DNA of 64,000 nt from Spirosoma aureum (GTDB lineage: Bacteria; Bacteroidota; Bacteroidia; Cytophagales; Spirosomataceae): the NCBI RefSeq assembly GCF_011604685.1, contig NZ_CP050063.1:8783001-8847000 (forward strand). The letters run 5' to 3'. Every line of letters begins with the position of its first letter. Positions within the stretch are counted from its first letter, which is position 1. Made by a program: the position numbers and the translations under genes. A model generated the notes under the pieces. That model made no database searches and was not told the origin of the DNA. It saw only the letters and a list, made by a program, of their open reading frames with translations. Shown in pieces: positions 17,021-26,404 of this stretch.

Positions 17021-20000
17021 TCAGAATGTCAGATTTACACCTAACTGGAACTGGCGGGTCTTTGGATAAATTCCGCTATTGTCCAGACCTACAGAGTTTG
17101 GCGCTTGTTGAAGTACACCACCGCTTGTTTGTAAATCAGCTTTTACCTGCAGTTCGGGGTCAATGCCTTTATATTTTGTAATGACAAACAGGTTATTGCC
17201 ACCCAGATAAATGCGGGCATTGGTAATATACTTGCTGGCCGGTAGCGGTACGTTATAGCCGATCTGCCAGTTATCGAAGCGCACAAACGTGCCACTTTCA
17301 ATCCAGTTTGTCGACAATACGTTCACCCCATAGCCTTTTGGCAATGTCGTTACTTCTTTCAACATGTTCGTTTCCAGAATAGAACCCGGCAGCATCAGGT
17401 TTGACCGGACGTTATTCAGGATGCTGTTGCCAAAAGTACCGCGGAGCTGGAAATATAAGTCAAAACCCTTGTAGCGGAATGTATTAATAAATGCTCCCGT
17501 CAGGAATGGCTGTGGATTACCTTGTTTCAGCGGAGATCCGGCAGCAATAGCGGCAGCTGCATCGGCCTTCGATACATCAGTAACTGGTGTGTCACCAGAA
17601 CCTGCCTTCAGTAAGGGTAAGCCATCTGCATTGTAGCCAACGAACGTTGGAACGTTATTAAACTCGCCTAATGGCTGACCAACTGTAATGTATGACGCGA
17701 ATACGTCAGACAAACCACGACCGCCAAAAGCATTGAACCGAACGGTACCCGAGTCAAACTGATCGCTCTTAAGGTTTACAATCGTGTTTTTGTTGTAGGC
17801 AGCTACTAACTTGGAATTCCAGGAAAAGTCACCCTTCTGAATAATATCGCCACCGAACGAGAACTCAACCCCAGCATTCCGCATCGAGCCAACATTGGCC
17901 AGAATTGTATTGGCAAAGTAGGTTATACCATCAGCTGGTACAGAATAAGGATACAACATGTCCTTCGTTAGCTTGTTGTAGTATTCGAGCGTACCGGCAA
18001 AACGACCACCAAACAGTTGGAAATCCAACCCGATATTAGATGAAGTCAGAACCTCCCATTTCAGGTTTGGATTCGCATTTTGCGTGATGCCATAGCCCGG
18101 CAGGAAGTCGCCCAGCGATCCGTCATAGTAGGTACCTTTCTGACCATATAACTGAATGGAGTTATAGGCGGCTATACCTTCGGAGTTCCCTGTCTGACCG
18201 TAGCCTACACGTAGTTTCAGGAAATTAAGCGTGTTGCTCTTTGGAAAGAACGACTCGTTTGTAATTGTCCAACCTGCGCCAACGGATGGAAAAATACCCC
18301 ATTTGTTGTTAGCGCCAAATTTAGAGCTACCATCACGACGTACCGTGGCTGTAATGTTATAGCGATCATTTAGATTAACCGTTGCCCGGCCAAAGAACGA
18401 AATCAGTTTCGACTGATTCCGATAAGAGGTGGCATACCCATTACCTGGCAATACCAATGTACCAGACCCTAAACCTAAGTTATCGTAGTTAATATTGCTG
18501 GTAAGGAAACCTGAGTTAGCTGCGCCAAAACCGTCATTATCAAATTGTTGGAACGAGTATCCACCCAAGACCGAGAAATTACTGTTTTGAGCGCCAAATC
18601 CTTTCGTATAGGTAGCCGTCGTTTCCAGCAATCGGGTGTTCGACTCGGTATAGTTCCGGCCTGCCCGCCCATTATTGGCAGCGAATGCTTTTATTGTTGG
18701 GTTTGTATAAAAATTGCTTGTCGTATTATCGCGTTGCAACTGCCCGCTTACGCCTAACGTCAATCCATCCAGAATCTCGTAACGCAAGGTAATACCACCC
18801 TGCAAATAGCGCTGAACGGCGGTATTAACCGAGTTTTCCAGAGCAGCTACAGGGTTGAATAAATCGAAACTACCCCCTACTTCATAATAAGAACCGTCGG
18901 CATTGCGAACGGGCAGTGTAGGAAGAAAGGTAGTAGCCCGGTTAAGAAAACCACCAACGCTCGGAGCTCCAGTGTTACTGTTATCGGGAAAATCTTTGTT
19001 GGTTTCTGCATACGACAGGTTATACTGAACATTTAACCGGTTGTCGAACGCCTTCTGGTCAAGGTTGATTCGTCCCGTAATACGATCAAAACCTGATCGT
19101 TTAACGATCCCCTGTTGATTGATGTAGTTTAACGATCCACGATAACTAAAATTCGGTGAACCACCGGCAATAGCAAGATCGTGGTTGTTGGTAACGGCAG
19201 TACGGGTGATTTCTTTCACCCAGTCTGTATTGTAGTTACCCGCTGGAAAGCGCTGCAAATCCGTTAATGCAGACGCTCCTTTAATTGCAGTAACGGCATC
19301 ACGATATCCCTGAGCATCCAGCATGTCGAACCGTTTCGATATAGTGGCAATACCAACGTAGTTGTTGAATGATACCGTTGTTTTACCCGACTTACCACGC
19401 TTGGTGGTAACGAGAATGACACCATTGGCAGCCCGTGAACCATAAATAGCCGCAGCAGAAGCATCTTTCAACACGTCCATTGATTCAATATCCTGTGGAG
19501 AAATTGTACTGATTGGCACACCAATCATACCATCAACCACATAAAGCGGGTCACTACCACCAGCCAGCGAAGTATAGCCCCGTAAACGAACCGTTGGCTG
19601 CTGGTTCGGGTCACCCGACGGCGATGTAATAACCAAACCGGCCACTTTACCCTGAATAGCCTGCAACGGGTTTGGATTGACACCCGCATTAAAGTCTTTC
19701 GCCGTAACCTGTACTACTGAACCTGTTAAATCCTTCCGTTTAGCCGTACCATAGCCAACAACGACAACCTCTTCGAGTGCTTTCGTATCATCAGCTAATT
19801 TTACGTCTACCGTCGAACGGTTTCCAACTGCCACTTCCTGCGATGTATAACCAATAAAACTTAAAACCAGCGTCGCATTGTCAGGTACATTAGTCAGGTT
19901 ATACTTGCCTTCAGCATCCGTGTTGGTACCGCGTTGCGTACCTTTAATTTGGACACTTACCCCTGGTAGCTTCGATCCAGCCGGATCAGTTACTGTTCCT

Positions 20001-20167
20001 GTTACAGTGCGTCCCTGCGCCCACGCCGTTGAATTGCTCAACAGCAGCATTACCAGCATTGTCAGAAACCCGAATAAAGTGTTCCGTCTCAATGACTGGG
20101 GTTGGGAAGGCCCAACCGGACCTACGTAACCACATAAGTGGCTACTAGTGTAGGATTTGTCCATCAT
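17021..20167 (-). CDS. SusC/RagA-family TonB-linked outer-membrane protein
   Basis: TonB-dependent transporter partner of the SusD-like lipoprotein. The 1048 residues include an N-terminal signal segment (FLTMLVMLLLSNSTAWAQ), a carboxypeptidase-regulatory-like beta domain (VTGTVTDPAGSKLPGVSVQIKG...YTSQEVAVG), the conserved EEVVVVGYGTAKRKDLTGSVV stretch in two parts, the plug (PLYVVDGMIG, DVLKDASAAAIYGSRAANGVILVTTKRG) and a 22-strand barrel ending in ...QFQLGVNLTF with terminal Phe. The start is MMDK at 20167 or one codon later. It would use the ExbB/ExbD/TonB system; one such operon is at 58170-61137. Confidence 0.94.
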   Translation of the reverse strand: MMDKSYTSSHLCGYVGPVGPSQPQSLRRNTLFGFLTMLVMLLLSNSTAWAQGRTVTGTVTDPAGSKLPGVSVQIKGTQRGTNTDAEGKYNLTNVPDNATLVLSFIGYTSQEVAVGNRSTVDVKLADDTKALEEVVVVGYGTAKRKDLTGSVVQVTAKDFNAGVNPNPLQAIQGKVAGLVITSPSGDPNQQPTVRLRGYTSLAGGSDPLYVVDGMIGVPISTISPQDIESMDVLKDASAAAIYGSRAANGVILVTTKRGKSGKTTVSFNNYVGIATISKRFDMLDAQGYRDAVTAIKGASALTDLQRFPAGNYNTDWVKEITRTAVTNNHDLAIAGGSPNFSYRGSLNYINQQGIVKRSGFDRITGRINLDQKAFDNRLNVQYNLSYAETNKDFPDNSNTGAPSVGGFLNRATTFLPTLPVRNADGSYYEVGGSFDLFNPVAALENSVNTAVQRYLQGGITLRYEILDGLTLGVSGQLQRDNTTSNFYTNPTIKAFAANNGRAGRNYTESNTRLLETTATYTKGFGAQNSNFSVLGGYSFQQFDNDGFGAANSGFLTSNINYDNLGLGSGTLVLPGNGYATSYRNQSKLISFFGRATVNLNDRYNITATVRRDGSSKFGANNKWGIFPSVGAGWTITNESFFPKSNTLNFLKLRVGYGQTGNSEGIAAYNSIQLYGQKGTYYDGSLGDFLPGYGITQNANPNLKWEVLTSSNIGLDFQLFGGRFAGTLEYYNKLTKDMLYPYSVPADGITYFANTILANVGSMRNAGVEFSFGGDIIQKGDFSWNSKLVAAYNKNTIVNLKSDQFDSGTVRFNAFGGRGLSDVFASYITVGQPLGEFNNVPTFVGYNADGLPLLKAGSGDTPVTDVSKADAAAAIAAGSPLKQGNPQPFLTGAFINTFRYKGFDLYFQLRGTFGNSILNNVRSNLMLPGSILETNMLKEVTTLPKGYGVNVLSTNWIESGTFVRFDNWQIGYNVPLPASKYITNARIYLGGNNLFVITKYKGIDPELQVKADLQTSGGVLQQAPNSVGLDNSGIYPKTRQFQLGVNLTF

Positions 20168-20574
20168 AGGTTTACAGTAAAAAGTTTAAAATATGGTATG
20201 TTGATTTAGGTTAAAGATGGTATGCTATTTATCCGCTTCGTCCTCCAAAACTCTACCTGTCCGATTGGTTTTTACGTCCATACGAACGTTTTGGTAACTT
20301 GGTTAGATTTTATAGAACATATACCCGAACCAGACGGCAAATTACTAAATCTCATGCTTAAAATACAACGACTATAGTTAAAATCGGATTAACTACAGTC
20401 AATATTGTATCATAATTATTGTTAAAAACCATGAATTAAATCTGATCGATTATATTTTACCTATTACTTATTTAGAATATATCTTCTTTATAATCAAGCA
20501 GATAATTAATATAAATGCTTCAGATTATTATAACTATTTCCTGTTGGACAGACTTATGAATTTCACAGGTCCGG
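20168..20574. other. AT-rich divergent region between the SusC-like gene and the FAD oxidase
   Basis: About 400 nt with no supported gene. I found no minus-strand TAnnTTTG element for the SusC-like gene. It must hold the control region for that operon, so regulation by a specialised sigma/anti-sigma pair or another regulator is possible, but none is encoded next to it. Confidence 0.35.
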
Positions 20575-20607
20575 TTGATAATTTTGGCGTATTAACAGCT
20601 AATTTTG
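20575..20607 (+). promoter_or_regulatory. Predicted promoter of the FAD/Fe-S dehydrogenase
   Basis: TAATTTTG occurs twice (20579-20586 and 20600-20607), both matching TAnnTTTG. TTG at 20575-20577 lies 22 nt before the second copy. The leader to the ATG at 20642 would be about 28 nt. Confidence 0.5.
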
Positions 20608-20641
20608 CCTAAATTCTGGCTAATGCCACTGTTTTAGTATT

Positions 20642-23599
20642 ATGGATTCAGAAGTTATACGCCGTTTGTCTGAACAACTGTCCGGCAATGTCTACGACGA
20701 CCGCACCTATCGTACACTTTACGCAACGGATGCCTCGGCCTATCGTGAAGTACCAACGGCTGTTGCGGTGCCCAAAACAATTGATGATTTAAAGACACTG
20801 ATTGCCTTTGCCCGGCAGCATAAAACATCGCTCATTCCACGCACAGCCGGAACATCTCTCGCGGGGCAGGTTGTTGGCAGCGGCATTGTCGTTGACGTAT
20901 CCAAGCACTTTACAAAAATTCTGGAAGTCAATCCCCAAGAGCGTTGGGTACGTGTACAGCCGGGTGTTGTCAGAGACGAGTTGAATCTGTTTCTAAAACC
21001 ATATGGTCTATATTTTGGGCCCGAAACCTCCACGGCGAACCGGGCCATGATTGGTGGTATGGTCGGCAATAATTCCTGCGGATCGAACTCGGTCGTCTAC
21101 CGGGCAACGCGCGAGCATACCTTATCCGTAAAAGCGCTACTTGCTGATGGAGAAGAGGTAGAGTTTAGCAGTTTGAGTAACTGGGATTTCACAAAACAGG
21201 TCAGTGAAGCAAGCCGAAAGAATGGCTCCGCAACAGTAGCCGATAACATTCTACTGAAGACAAACGCGATTTTGTCTGATCTGGAAAATCAGGCAGAAAT
21301 CCGCCGAAACTTCCCTAAAAAAACCATCGAACGACGGAATACGGGTTATGCATTAGATGCCTTGCTCGATATGGAACCTTTTACACCGGGTGGAGAGCCA
21401 TTTAATCTGGCCAAATTCATCGCAGGTTCAGAAGGAACGCTTTGTTTTCTGACAGAAATTAAACTAAACCTTGTTCCGCTCCCGCCCAAAGAAAGCGGGT
21501 TAGTTTGTATCCATTGTCATTCCATTGATGAGGCACTACGGGCTACCCTAGTATCGCTTCTTTATAAGCCCTACGCCGTTGAATTAATTGATGACATTAT
21601 TCTGGAACGGGCCGATTCTAATCCTGAACAACGGAAAAACAGCTTTTTTGTCCAAAAAACGCCCACAGACCATTTTCCGATCATTCTGGTTGTAGACCTT
21701 TCGCGCGATACCCGTGCCGAAATCGAGTCGCTGGCAGCTGAAATGGAAACTGAGCTTCGGGCGGCAAACTTAGGCTATCATTACCCTTTACTGTTTGGCG
21801 AGGATACTAAAAAGATCTGGACACTCCGCAAAGCCGGACTCGGCCTGCTTGGTAACCTCCCCGGCGACGAAAAAGCGGTAGCCGTCATTGAAGATACGGC
21901 CGTAGATGTCCACGATCTGCCTGACTACATCCATGATTTCAACGAGATTCTGAAAAAGCATAACATGCATTCCGTGCACTATGCTCACGCAGGATCAGGA
22001 GAATTACACCTTCGCCCGATCATAAATCTTAAAACGGAAGAAGGCCACCGGCAATATCGAATGATTGCCGAAGAGATTGCAACGCTGGTAAAAAAATACG
22101 ACGGTTCGCTTTCCGGTGAACACGGCGACGGGCGATTACGGGGGGAATTTATCCCGCAAATGGTTGGACCGCATAATTATGAACTAATGCGGCAGATTAA
22201 GCATACCTGGGACCCGGAAGGCATTTTCAATCCTGGAAAAATCGTAGAAACGCCCCCGATGGACACGTTCCTGCGGTATGAAGCAGGCCAGCAAACGCCA
22301 GAGTTTAAGACTTATTTCCGCTATAAAGATCAAAATGTTCTGCAGCACGCTGAGCAGTGCAATGGTTCGGGCGATTGTCGAAAAACGCAGGTATCTGGCG
22401 GAACAATGTGTCCTAGTTACATGGCTACCCGTAATGAGAAGGATACAACACGGGCGCGGGCCAATATTCTGCGGGAGATGCTGACGCGCTCACCGAAGGA
22501 AAACCGATTTGATCACGAAGAAATTAAAGAGGTATACGACTTATGCCTGTCCTGCAAAGGCTGCAAAAATGAATGCCCATCGAATGTAGATGTAGCTAAG
22601 TTAAAAGCCGAATTTTTGCAACAATACTACGACAAAAACGGTGTACCCGTCCGCTCGAGGCTGATTGCTAACTTTGCCCGGCTGTCGAGTATGGCAGCCC
22701 TTGTTCCCTGGGCATGGAACGGCGTATTAGGAACACCCTCACTCCGGCGCATTGCCAACAGATTGGTTGGTTTCCACCCCGACCGAACAATGCCTTTATT
22801 GAGCAACACAACGTTAAAGAGCTGGGCATCCAGTCGTATGGCTAACGACCAAAAACGAACCGTTACCAACAAGAAACTCTTTCTGTTCTGCGACGAGTTC
22901 ACGAATTATAACGATGTTGAAGTTGGTCAGAAAGCGATTCAGTTGTTTGCCCGGCTGGGCTATATCGTCGTCATTCCTGAGCATGGCGAAAGCGGTCGTG
23001 CTGCCCTGTCGAAAGGGATGCTTAAATACGCAAAAACACTGGCGGAGCGTAATATCCGATTATTGAAGGATGTCGTTACAGCCGAAACCCCATTAGTAGG
23101 ATTGGAGCCTTCGGCCATTCTGACCTTCCGTGATGAATATCCTGATCTGGTCGATGAATCACTGGTGGCTGATGCTAAGCATCTGGCACAGAATGCATTA
23201 ACCTTTGAAGAATTTATTGCTCGTGAATCAGACGCCGGGCGCATTCGCGCCGAGCAGTTCACGGATGAAAAACGGCTTATTAAACTGCATGGGCATTGTC
23301 AGCAAAAAGCAGTATCCTCGTTGGTGCCCGGAAAAAAGGCTTTGTCATTACCTCAGAACTACACCACCCAGCTGATTCCTTCGGGCTGTTGCGGTATGGC
23401 CGGTTCATTTGGATACGAAGCTGAGCACTACGACGTTTCCATGCAGATTGGAGAGCTGGTACTGTTCCCTACTGTTCGTCAGCAGCCCGACGATGTGATT
23501 ATTGCCGCGCCCGGCACCTCCTGCCGTCACCAGATTAAAGATGGAACAGCCCGTAAGGCTAAACACCCTGCCGAGATTTTATTTGAGGCTTTGAAATAA
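20642..23599 (+). CDS. FAD-linked and Fe-S-binding 2-hydroxyacid dehydrogenase (D-lactate/glycolate/2-hydroxyglutarate type)
   Basis: A 985-residue fusion of the flavin and iron-sulfur subunits that are separate in glycolate oxidase. Residues 20-200 form the FAD-binding PCMH domain (PRTAGTSLAGQVVG, GGMVGNNSCGSNS). Residues 270-540 form the FAD-oxidase C-terminal domain (SGEHGDGRLRGEFIP). A ferredoxin-like region follows (CNGSGDCRK...CPSYMAT, then CLSCKGCKNECPSNVD near residue 635). The C-terminus has a CCG domain (HGHCQQKA, SGCCGMAGSFGYE at about 914). It probably oxidises a D-2-hydroxyacid and passes electrons to the quinone pool; the exact substrate is unknown. Monocistronic, with a hairpin after the stop. 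Confidence 0.88.
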   Translation: MDSEVIRRLSEQLSGNVYDDRTYRTLYATDASAYREVPTAVAVPKTIDDLKTLIAFARQHKTSLIPRTAGTSLAGQVVGSGIVVDVSKHFTKILEVNPQERWVRVQPGVVRDELNLFLKPYGLYFGPETSTANRAMIGGMVGNNSCGSNSVVYRATREHTLSVKALLADGEEVEFSSLSNWDFTKQVSEASRKNGSATVADNILLKTNAILSDLENQAEIRRNFPKKTIERRNTGYALDALLDMEPFTPGGEPFNLAKFIAGSEGTLCFLTEIKLNLVPLPPKESGLVCIHCHSIDEALRATLVSLLYKPYAVELIDDIILERADSNPEQRKNSFFVQKTPTDHFPIILVVDLSRDTRAEIESLAAEMETELRAANLGYHYPLLFGEDTKKIWTLRKAGLGLLGNLPGDEKAVAVIEDTAVDVHDLPDYIHDFNEILKKHNMHSVHYAHAGSGELHLRPIINLKTEEGHRQYRMIAEEIATLVKKYDGSLSGEHGDGRLRGEFIPQMVGPHNYELMRQIKHTWDPEGIFNPGKIVETPPMDTFLRYEAGQQTPEFKTYFRYKDQNVLQHAEQCNGSGDCRKTQVSGGTMCPSYMATRNEKDTTRARANILREMLTRSPKENRFDHEEIKEVYDLCLSCKGCKNECPSNVDVAKLKAEFLQQYYDKNGVPVRSRLIANFARLSSMAALVPWAWNGVLGTPSLRRIANRLVGFHPDRTMPLLSNTTLKSWASSRMANDQKRTVTNKKLFLFCDEFTNYNDVEVGQKAIQLFARLGYIVVIPEHGESGRAALSKGMLKYAKTLAERNIRLLKDVVTAETPLVGLEPSAILTFRDEYPDLVDESLVADAKHLAQNALTFEEFIARESDAGRIRAEQFTDEKRLIKLHGHCQQKAVSSLVPGKKALSLPQNYTTQLIPSGCCGMAGSFGYEAEHYDVSMQIGELVLFPTVRQQPDDVIIAAPGTSCRHQIKDGTARKAKHPAEILFEALK

Positions 23600-23602
23600 C
23601 TA

Positions 23603-23641
23603 TACTGTCTCTGCATAACTGAGCGCTATGCAGAGACAGTA
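23603..23641 (+). terminator. Hairpin after the FAD/Fe-S dehydrogenase
   Basis: Perfect 15-bp arms (23603-23617 and 23627-23641) surround a 9-nt loop, starting 4 nt after the stop codon. There is no T-run, so it is a weak intrinsic terminator or a 3'-end protecting stem. Confidence 0.65.
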
Positions 23642-23857
23642 CGCCCTTTGTATCCATGTTAAATGTCGGCTATACGCCTTTTTATTCACTATATTATTTA
23701 GATAGGTTAAATCTTGTACTTTTAAACCTTGGCTCCCAGCTCATTTACCCATATAATCAAAACACTAGTAAAAAGTCCCCTTGCCCGTTGGTATTGGGGC
23801 TACAATAATTGAGATTTGATAAACAAATGCCGCCTTTCTAACTACGATTTCATAGGA

Positions 23858-26404
23858 ATGGTATATTATTTACGGGTATGGATTGCTTGCCTTAGCTTTC
23901 TGCTTCCATTTTTTTCATCGGCTCAACGTGCTCCGTCCAGCGTTTCGCTCGTGTGTGCTACACCCGATTTATCTGCCAAAGAACGCCATACACTCACTAG
24001 TCTGGCAGCATTCGCATTAAGTATGAAGCAGGCTTCGGGGCAGCCGCTGGCCAGCCTTACCTATGTACCAATCCGCCCTCACATTTACCGGCGTAGCGAT
24101 GGTACTGGTGGCATAACGCTGGCTAAAATGAATAATATTATAGCAACCACGAATAGCTACTACCTTCTCAACGGTAGTGGCATTCAATTTTATTTTTGTG
24201 GCACTTCACCTGAATATATAGATAACGATAACCTCTATAACAGCTTTCAGGCCTTTAATGAAACATCCGTTAATGGACATGATGCCACCAATGCTTTAAA
24301 TCAATATTATGTCAATGCCTTTAGCCAGAGTGGATTAGGAGGCTATGCGTATTTTCCGGACAACACAATTCAGGCGACGCGTTCATTTATTTTGAATGAG
24401 TCGGATGAGGTCGATCTGGGCAACCGCTTACTTCCCCATGAGCTTGGTCATAACTTTGGTTTGTTCCATACGTTTGGCAACCTGAGTTCAGGTACCGACG
24501 AATTGGTAACCAGAGGTGCAGGAGCCAATTGCGCACTGGCAGGCGACGAGTTGTGCGACACCCCTGCCGACCCTTATGGTTTACCGGGTGCAACCACAAT
24601 TTATATCAATGGCTGCGAAACATATAATGGCACCGCTAAAGATTCGCAGGGGGCCTCTTTTGCACCATCAACGACTAACATTATGTCATACTACTTTCCC
24701 TGTACGCATGATTTTACGCAGGGGCAGTATGATCGAATGCAGGCAGGGCTGGCATTACGGCAATCGCACACCGCTTATTCACTGGATTGTCCACCCACGA
24801 GTGTTTCAGCACCCAGTAACGTCGTGGCTACGATCAATAATGGTAACGTATTAATAGCCTGGCAGGATAATGGAACCAATGAAATGGGCTATTTCATTGA
24901 ACGATCTACATTGCCCAACACTGGTTTCGTGTCCATTGGTGGTGTAGCTCCCAACAGCACCAGTTACACAGACACCAAAACGGCCCCTTTAACCACCTAT
25001 TATTATCGTATCAAACCATCAAACGCCACAACGCAGGGAATCAGCCCAACGGCTAATGTCACGACGCCTACCTGCCATCCCATCTACAGTTCCTATACCT
25101 GTACAGAAGGTGACGGCTTAAGTGGTTTTGTACTTAATGGCAGTATCCTGAGCCAAAGTTCTGGTTGTTCATTAGGAGGTTATAGCTCCAGCACGGTTGT
25201 TTCTACAACGGTTGTGGCAGGGCAATCATCGTCATTTACTGTCACATTATTACCATCAAGCTATAAGCAGGGCGTTACAATATGGGCAGATTTGAACCGG
25301 AATGGTTCGTATGAAAGTAATGAACTCCTCTACCAGACCCCTGCTACACTCACAGGGCAATTTTCCGGAAGCATCGCATTCCCGGCCAATTTAACGGGCG
25401 GTAATTTGGCGTTACGAATAGTCGACGCCTACAATACCATTCCTGCCGATCCATGCGGAATCTATCTCTATGGCGAAACGGAAGATTATCAGATACAAGT
25501 TGGTACTCAACCTTCAGCAGATCTTAGCTTAAGTATGCAAACGAATGCCCGAACGCCAGCCACGAATCAACCGGTCAGCTTTTCGGTGACCCTACAAAAT
25601 AGAGGTCCTGGTAACGCAACGGGCATCAGCTGGCAAAACAATCTGCCGCCTAATCTTAGCTTTGTCAGTAGTGATGCCAGTGTATCAAGCTCTGGCACAG
25701 CCGTAAGTGGGAGCGGTATCACGCTCAACAGTGGGGCTTCGGCTACCTTTGTGTATCAGTTGAAGCCTACTCAGCCGGGTGTCTATGTCAATTCGGCCCA
25801 GATACTAACAAGTAGTCTATACGATCCTAATTCACAACCGGGATCAGGAACCGGTGACGGCCAGGACGATGCGGCAACAGTAGATATTCGTACCTCACTC
25901 AGTAGCACAATAGTGTATGCTTCGCCCAATCCGAATCAGACACCGCTCCCCACCGTTATTTCCAGTCAGCCAACTCCTGACCCGGCAAAAGCTGATCTGT
26001 CTGTGCTTATGAGCGCAAGTACCCGTACTCCAGCGACTGGGCAGCCAGTTACGTTTACCGTCACAGTTATAAATGCCGGGGGAGTATCAGCGAATACTAT
26101 TGTTGTACGTGATACATTGCGAGGGTTGACCCTAACCAATTCGCCCACAGGAGCTATTGTTGTGGCAACAGGAGCTAACTACACCATCATCGAAGGAACG
26201 ATAAATTCGCTATCCTCAGGCGGATCGGCCCAGATGGTGTTTACGGCAATACCCAATACAACCGGTTCTATTATGAACGCGGCTCAGATCTGGTCAGTTT
26301 CTACGCTGGATCCTGATTCAACGCCAGGGTCAGCAAATCCTACCGGCAATAACCTCAATGGGGAAGACGATGTTAGCTGGATTGATCTTCGTGTAGTCCC
26401 ATAG
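23858..26404 (+). CDS. Secreted zinc metalloprotease (metzincin, M43-like) with GEVED and DUF11 repeats
   Basis: Exported protease of about 848 residues. The chosen start MVYYLRVWIACLSFLLPFFSSAQ (23858, preceded by AGGA) gives a clean signal peptide; the frame extends to a TTG at 23816. The zinc site HELGHNFGLFH (HExxHxxGxxH, His194) and the later Met-turn NIMSYYF mark a metzincin; the Cys pattern around it resembles pappalysin-type M43 enzymes. Then come a fibronectin-III-like stretch (about 325-410), a GEVED domain (IWADLNRNGSYESNELLYQ ... GETEDYQIQV) and two DUF11 repeats (ADLSLSMQTNARTPAT, ADLSVLMSASTRTPAT). No type IX C-terminal sorting domain is seen. Its 3' end overlaps the convergent permease. 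Confidence 0.85.
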   Translation: MVYYLRVWIACLSFLLPFFSSAQRAPSSVSLVCATPDLSAKERHTLTSLAAFALSMKQASGQPLASLTYVPIRPHIYRRSDGTGGITLAKMNNIIATTNSYYLLNGSGIQFYFCGTSPEYIDNDNLYNSFQAFNETSVNGHDATNALNQYYVNAFSQSGLGGYAYFPDNTIQATRSFILNESDEVDLGNRLLPHELGHNFGLFHTFGNLSSGTDELVTRGAGANCALAGDELCDTPADPYGLPGATTIYINGCETYNGTAKDSQGASFAPSTTNIMSYYFPCTHDFTQGQYDRMQAGLALRQSHTAYSLDCPPTSVSAPSNVVATINNGNVLIAWQDNGTNEMGYFIERSTLPNTGFVSIGGVAPNSTSYTDTKTAPLTTYYYRIKPSNATTQGISPTANVTTPTCHPIYSSYTCTEGDGLSGFVLNGSILSQSSGCSLGGYSSSTVVSTTVVAGQSSSFTVTLLPSSYKQGVTIWADLNRNGSYESNELLYQTPATLTGQFSGSIAFPANLTGGNLALRIVDAYNTIPADPCGIYLYGETEDYQIQVGTQPSADLSLSMQTNARTPATNQPVSFSVTLQNRGPGNATGISWQNNLPPNLSFVSSDASVSSSGTAVSGSGITLNSGASATFVYQLKPTQPGVYVNSAQILTSSLYDPNSQPGSGTGDGQDDAATVDIRTSLSSTIVYASPNPNQTPLPTVISSQPTPDPAKADLSVLMSASTRTPATGQPVTFTVTVINAGGVSANTIVVRDTLRGLTLTNSPTGAIVVATGANYTIIEGTINSLSSGGSAQMVFTAIPNTTGSIMNAAQIWSVSTLDPDSTPGSANPTGNNLNGEDDVSWIDLRVVP

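Noticed and set aside
15221..20167. One long SusC-SusD-FG-GAP operon transcript
   Set aside because: Not accepted as the only reading: a terminator-like stem follows SusD and a perfect -7 element precedes the FG-GAP pair, so separate transcripts are at least as likely.
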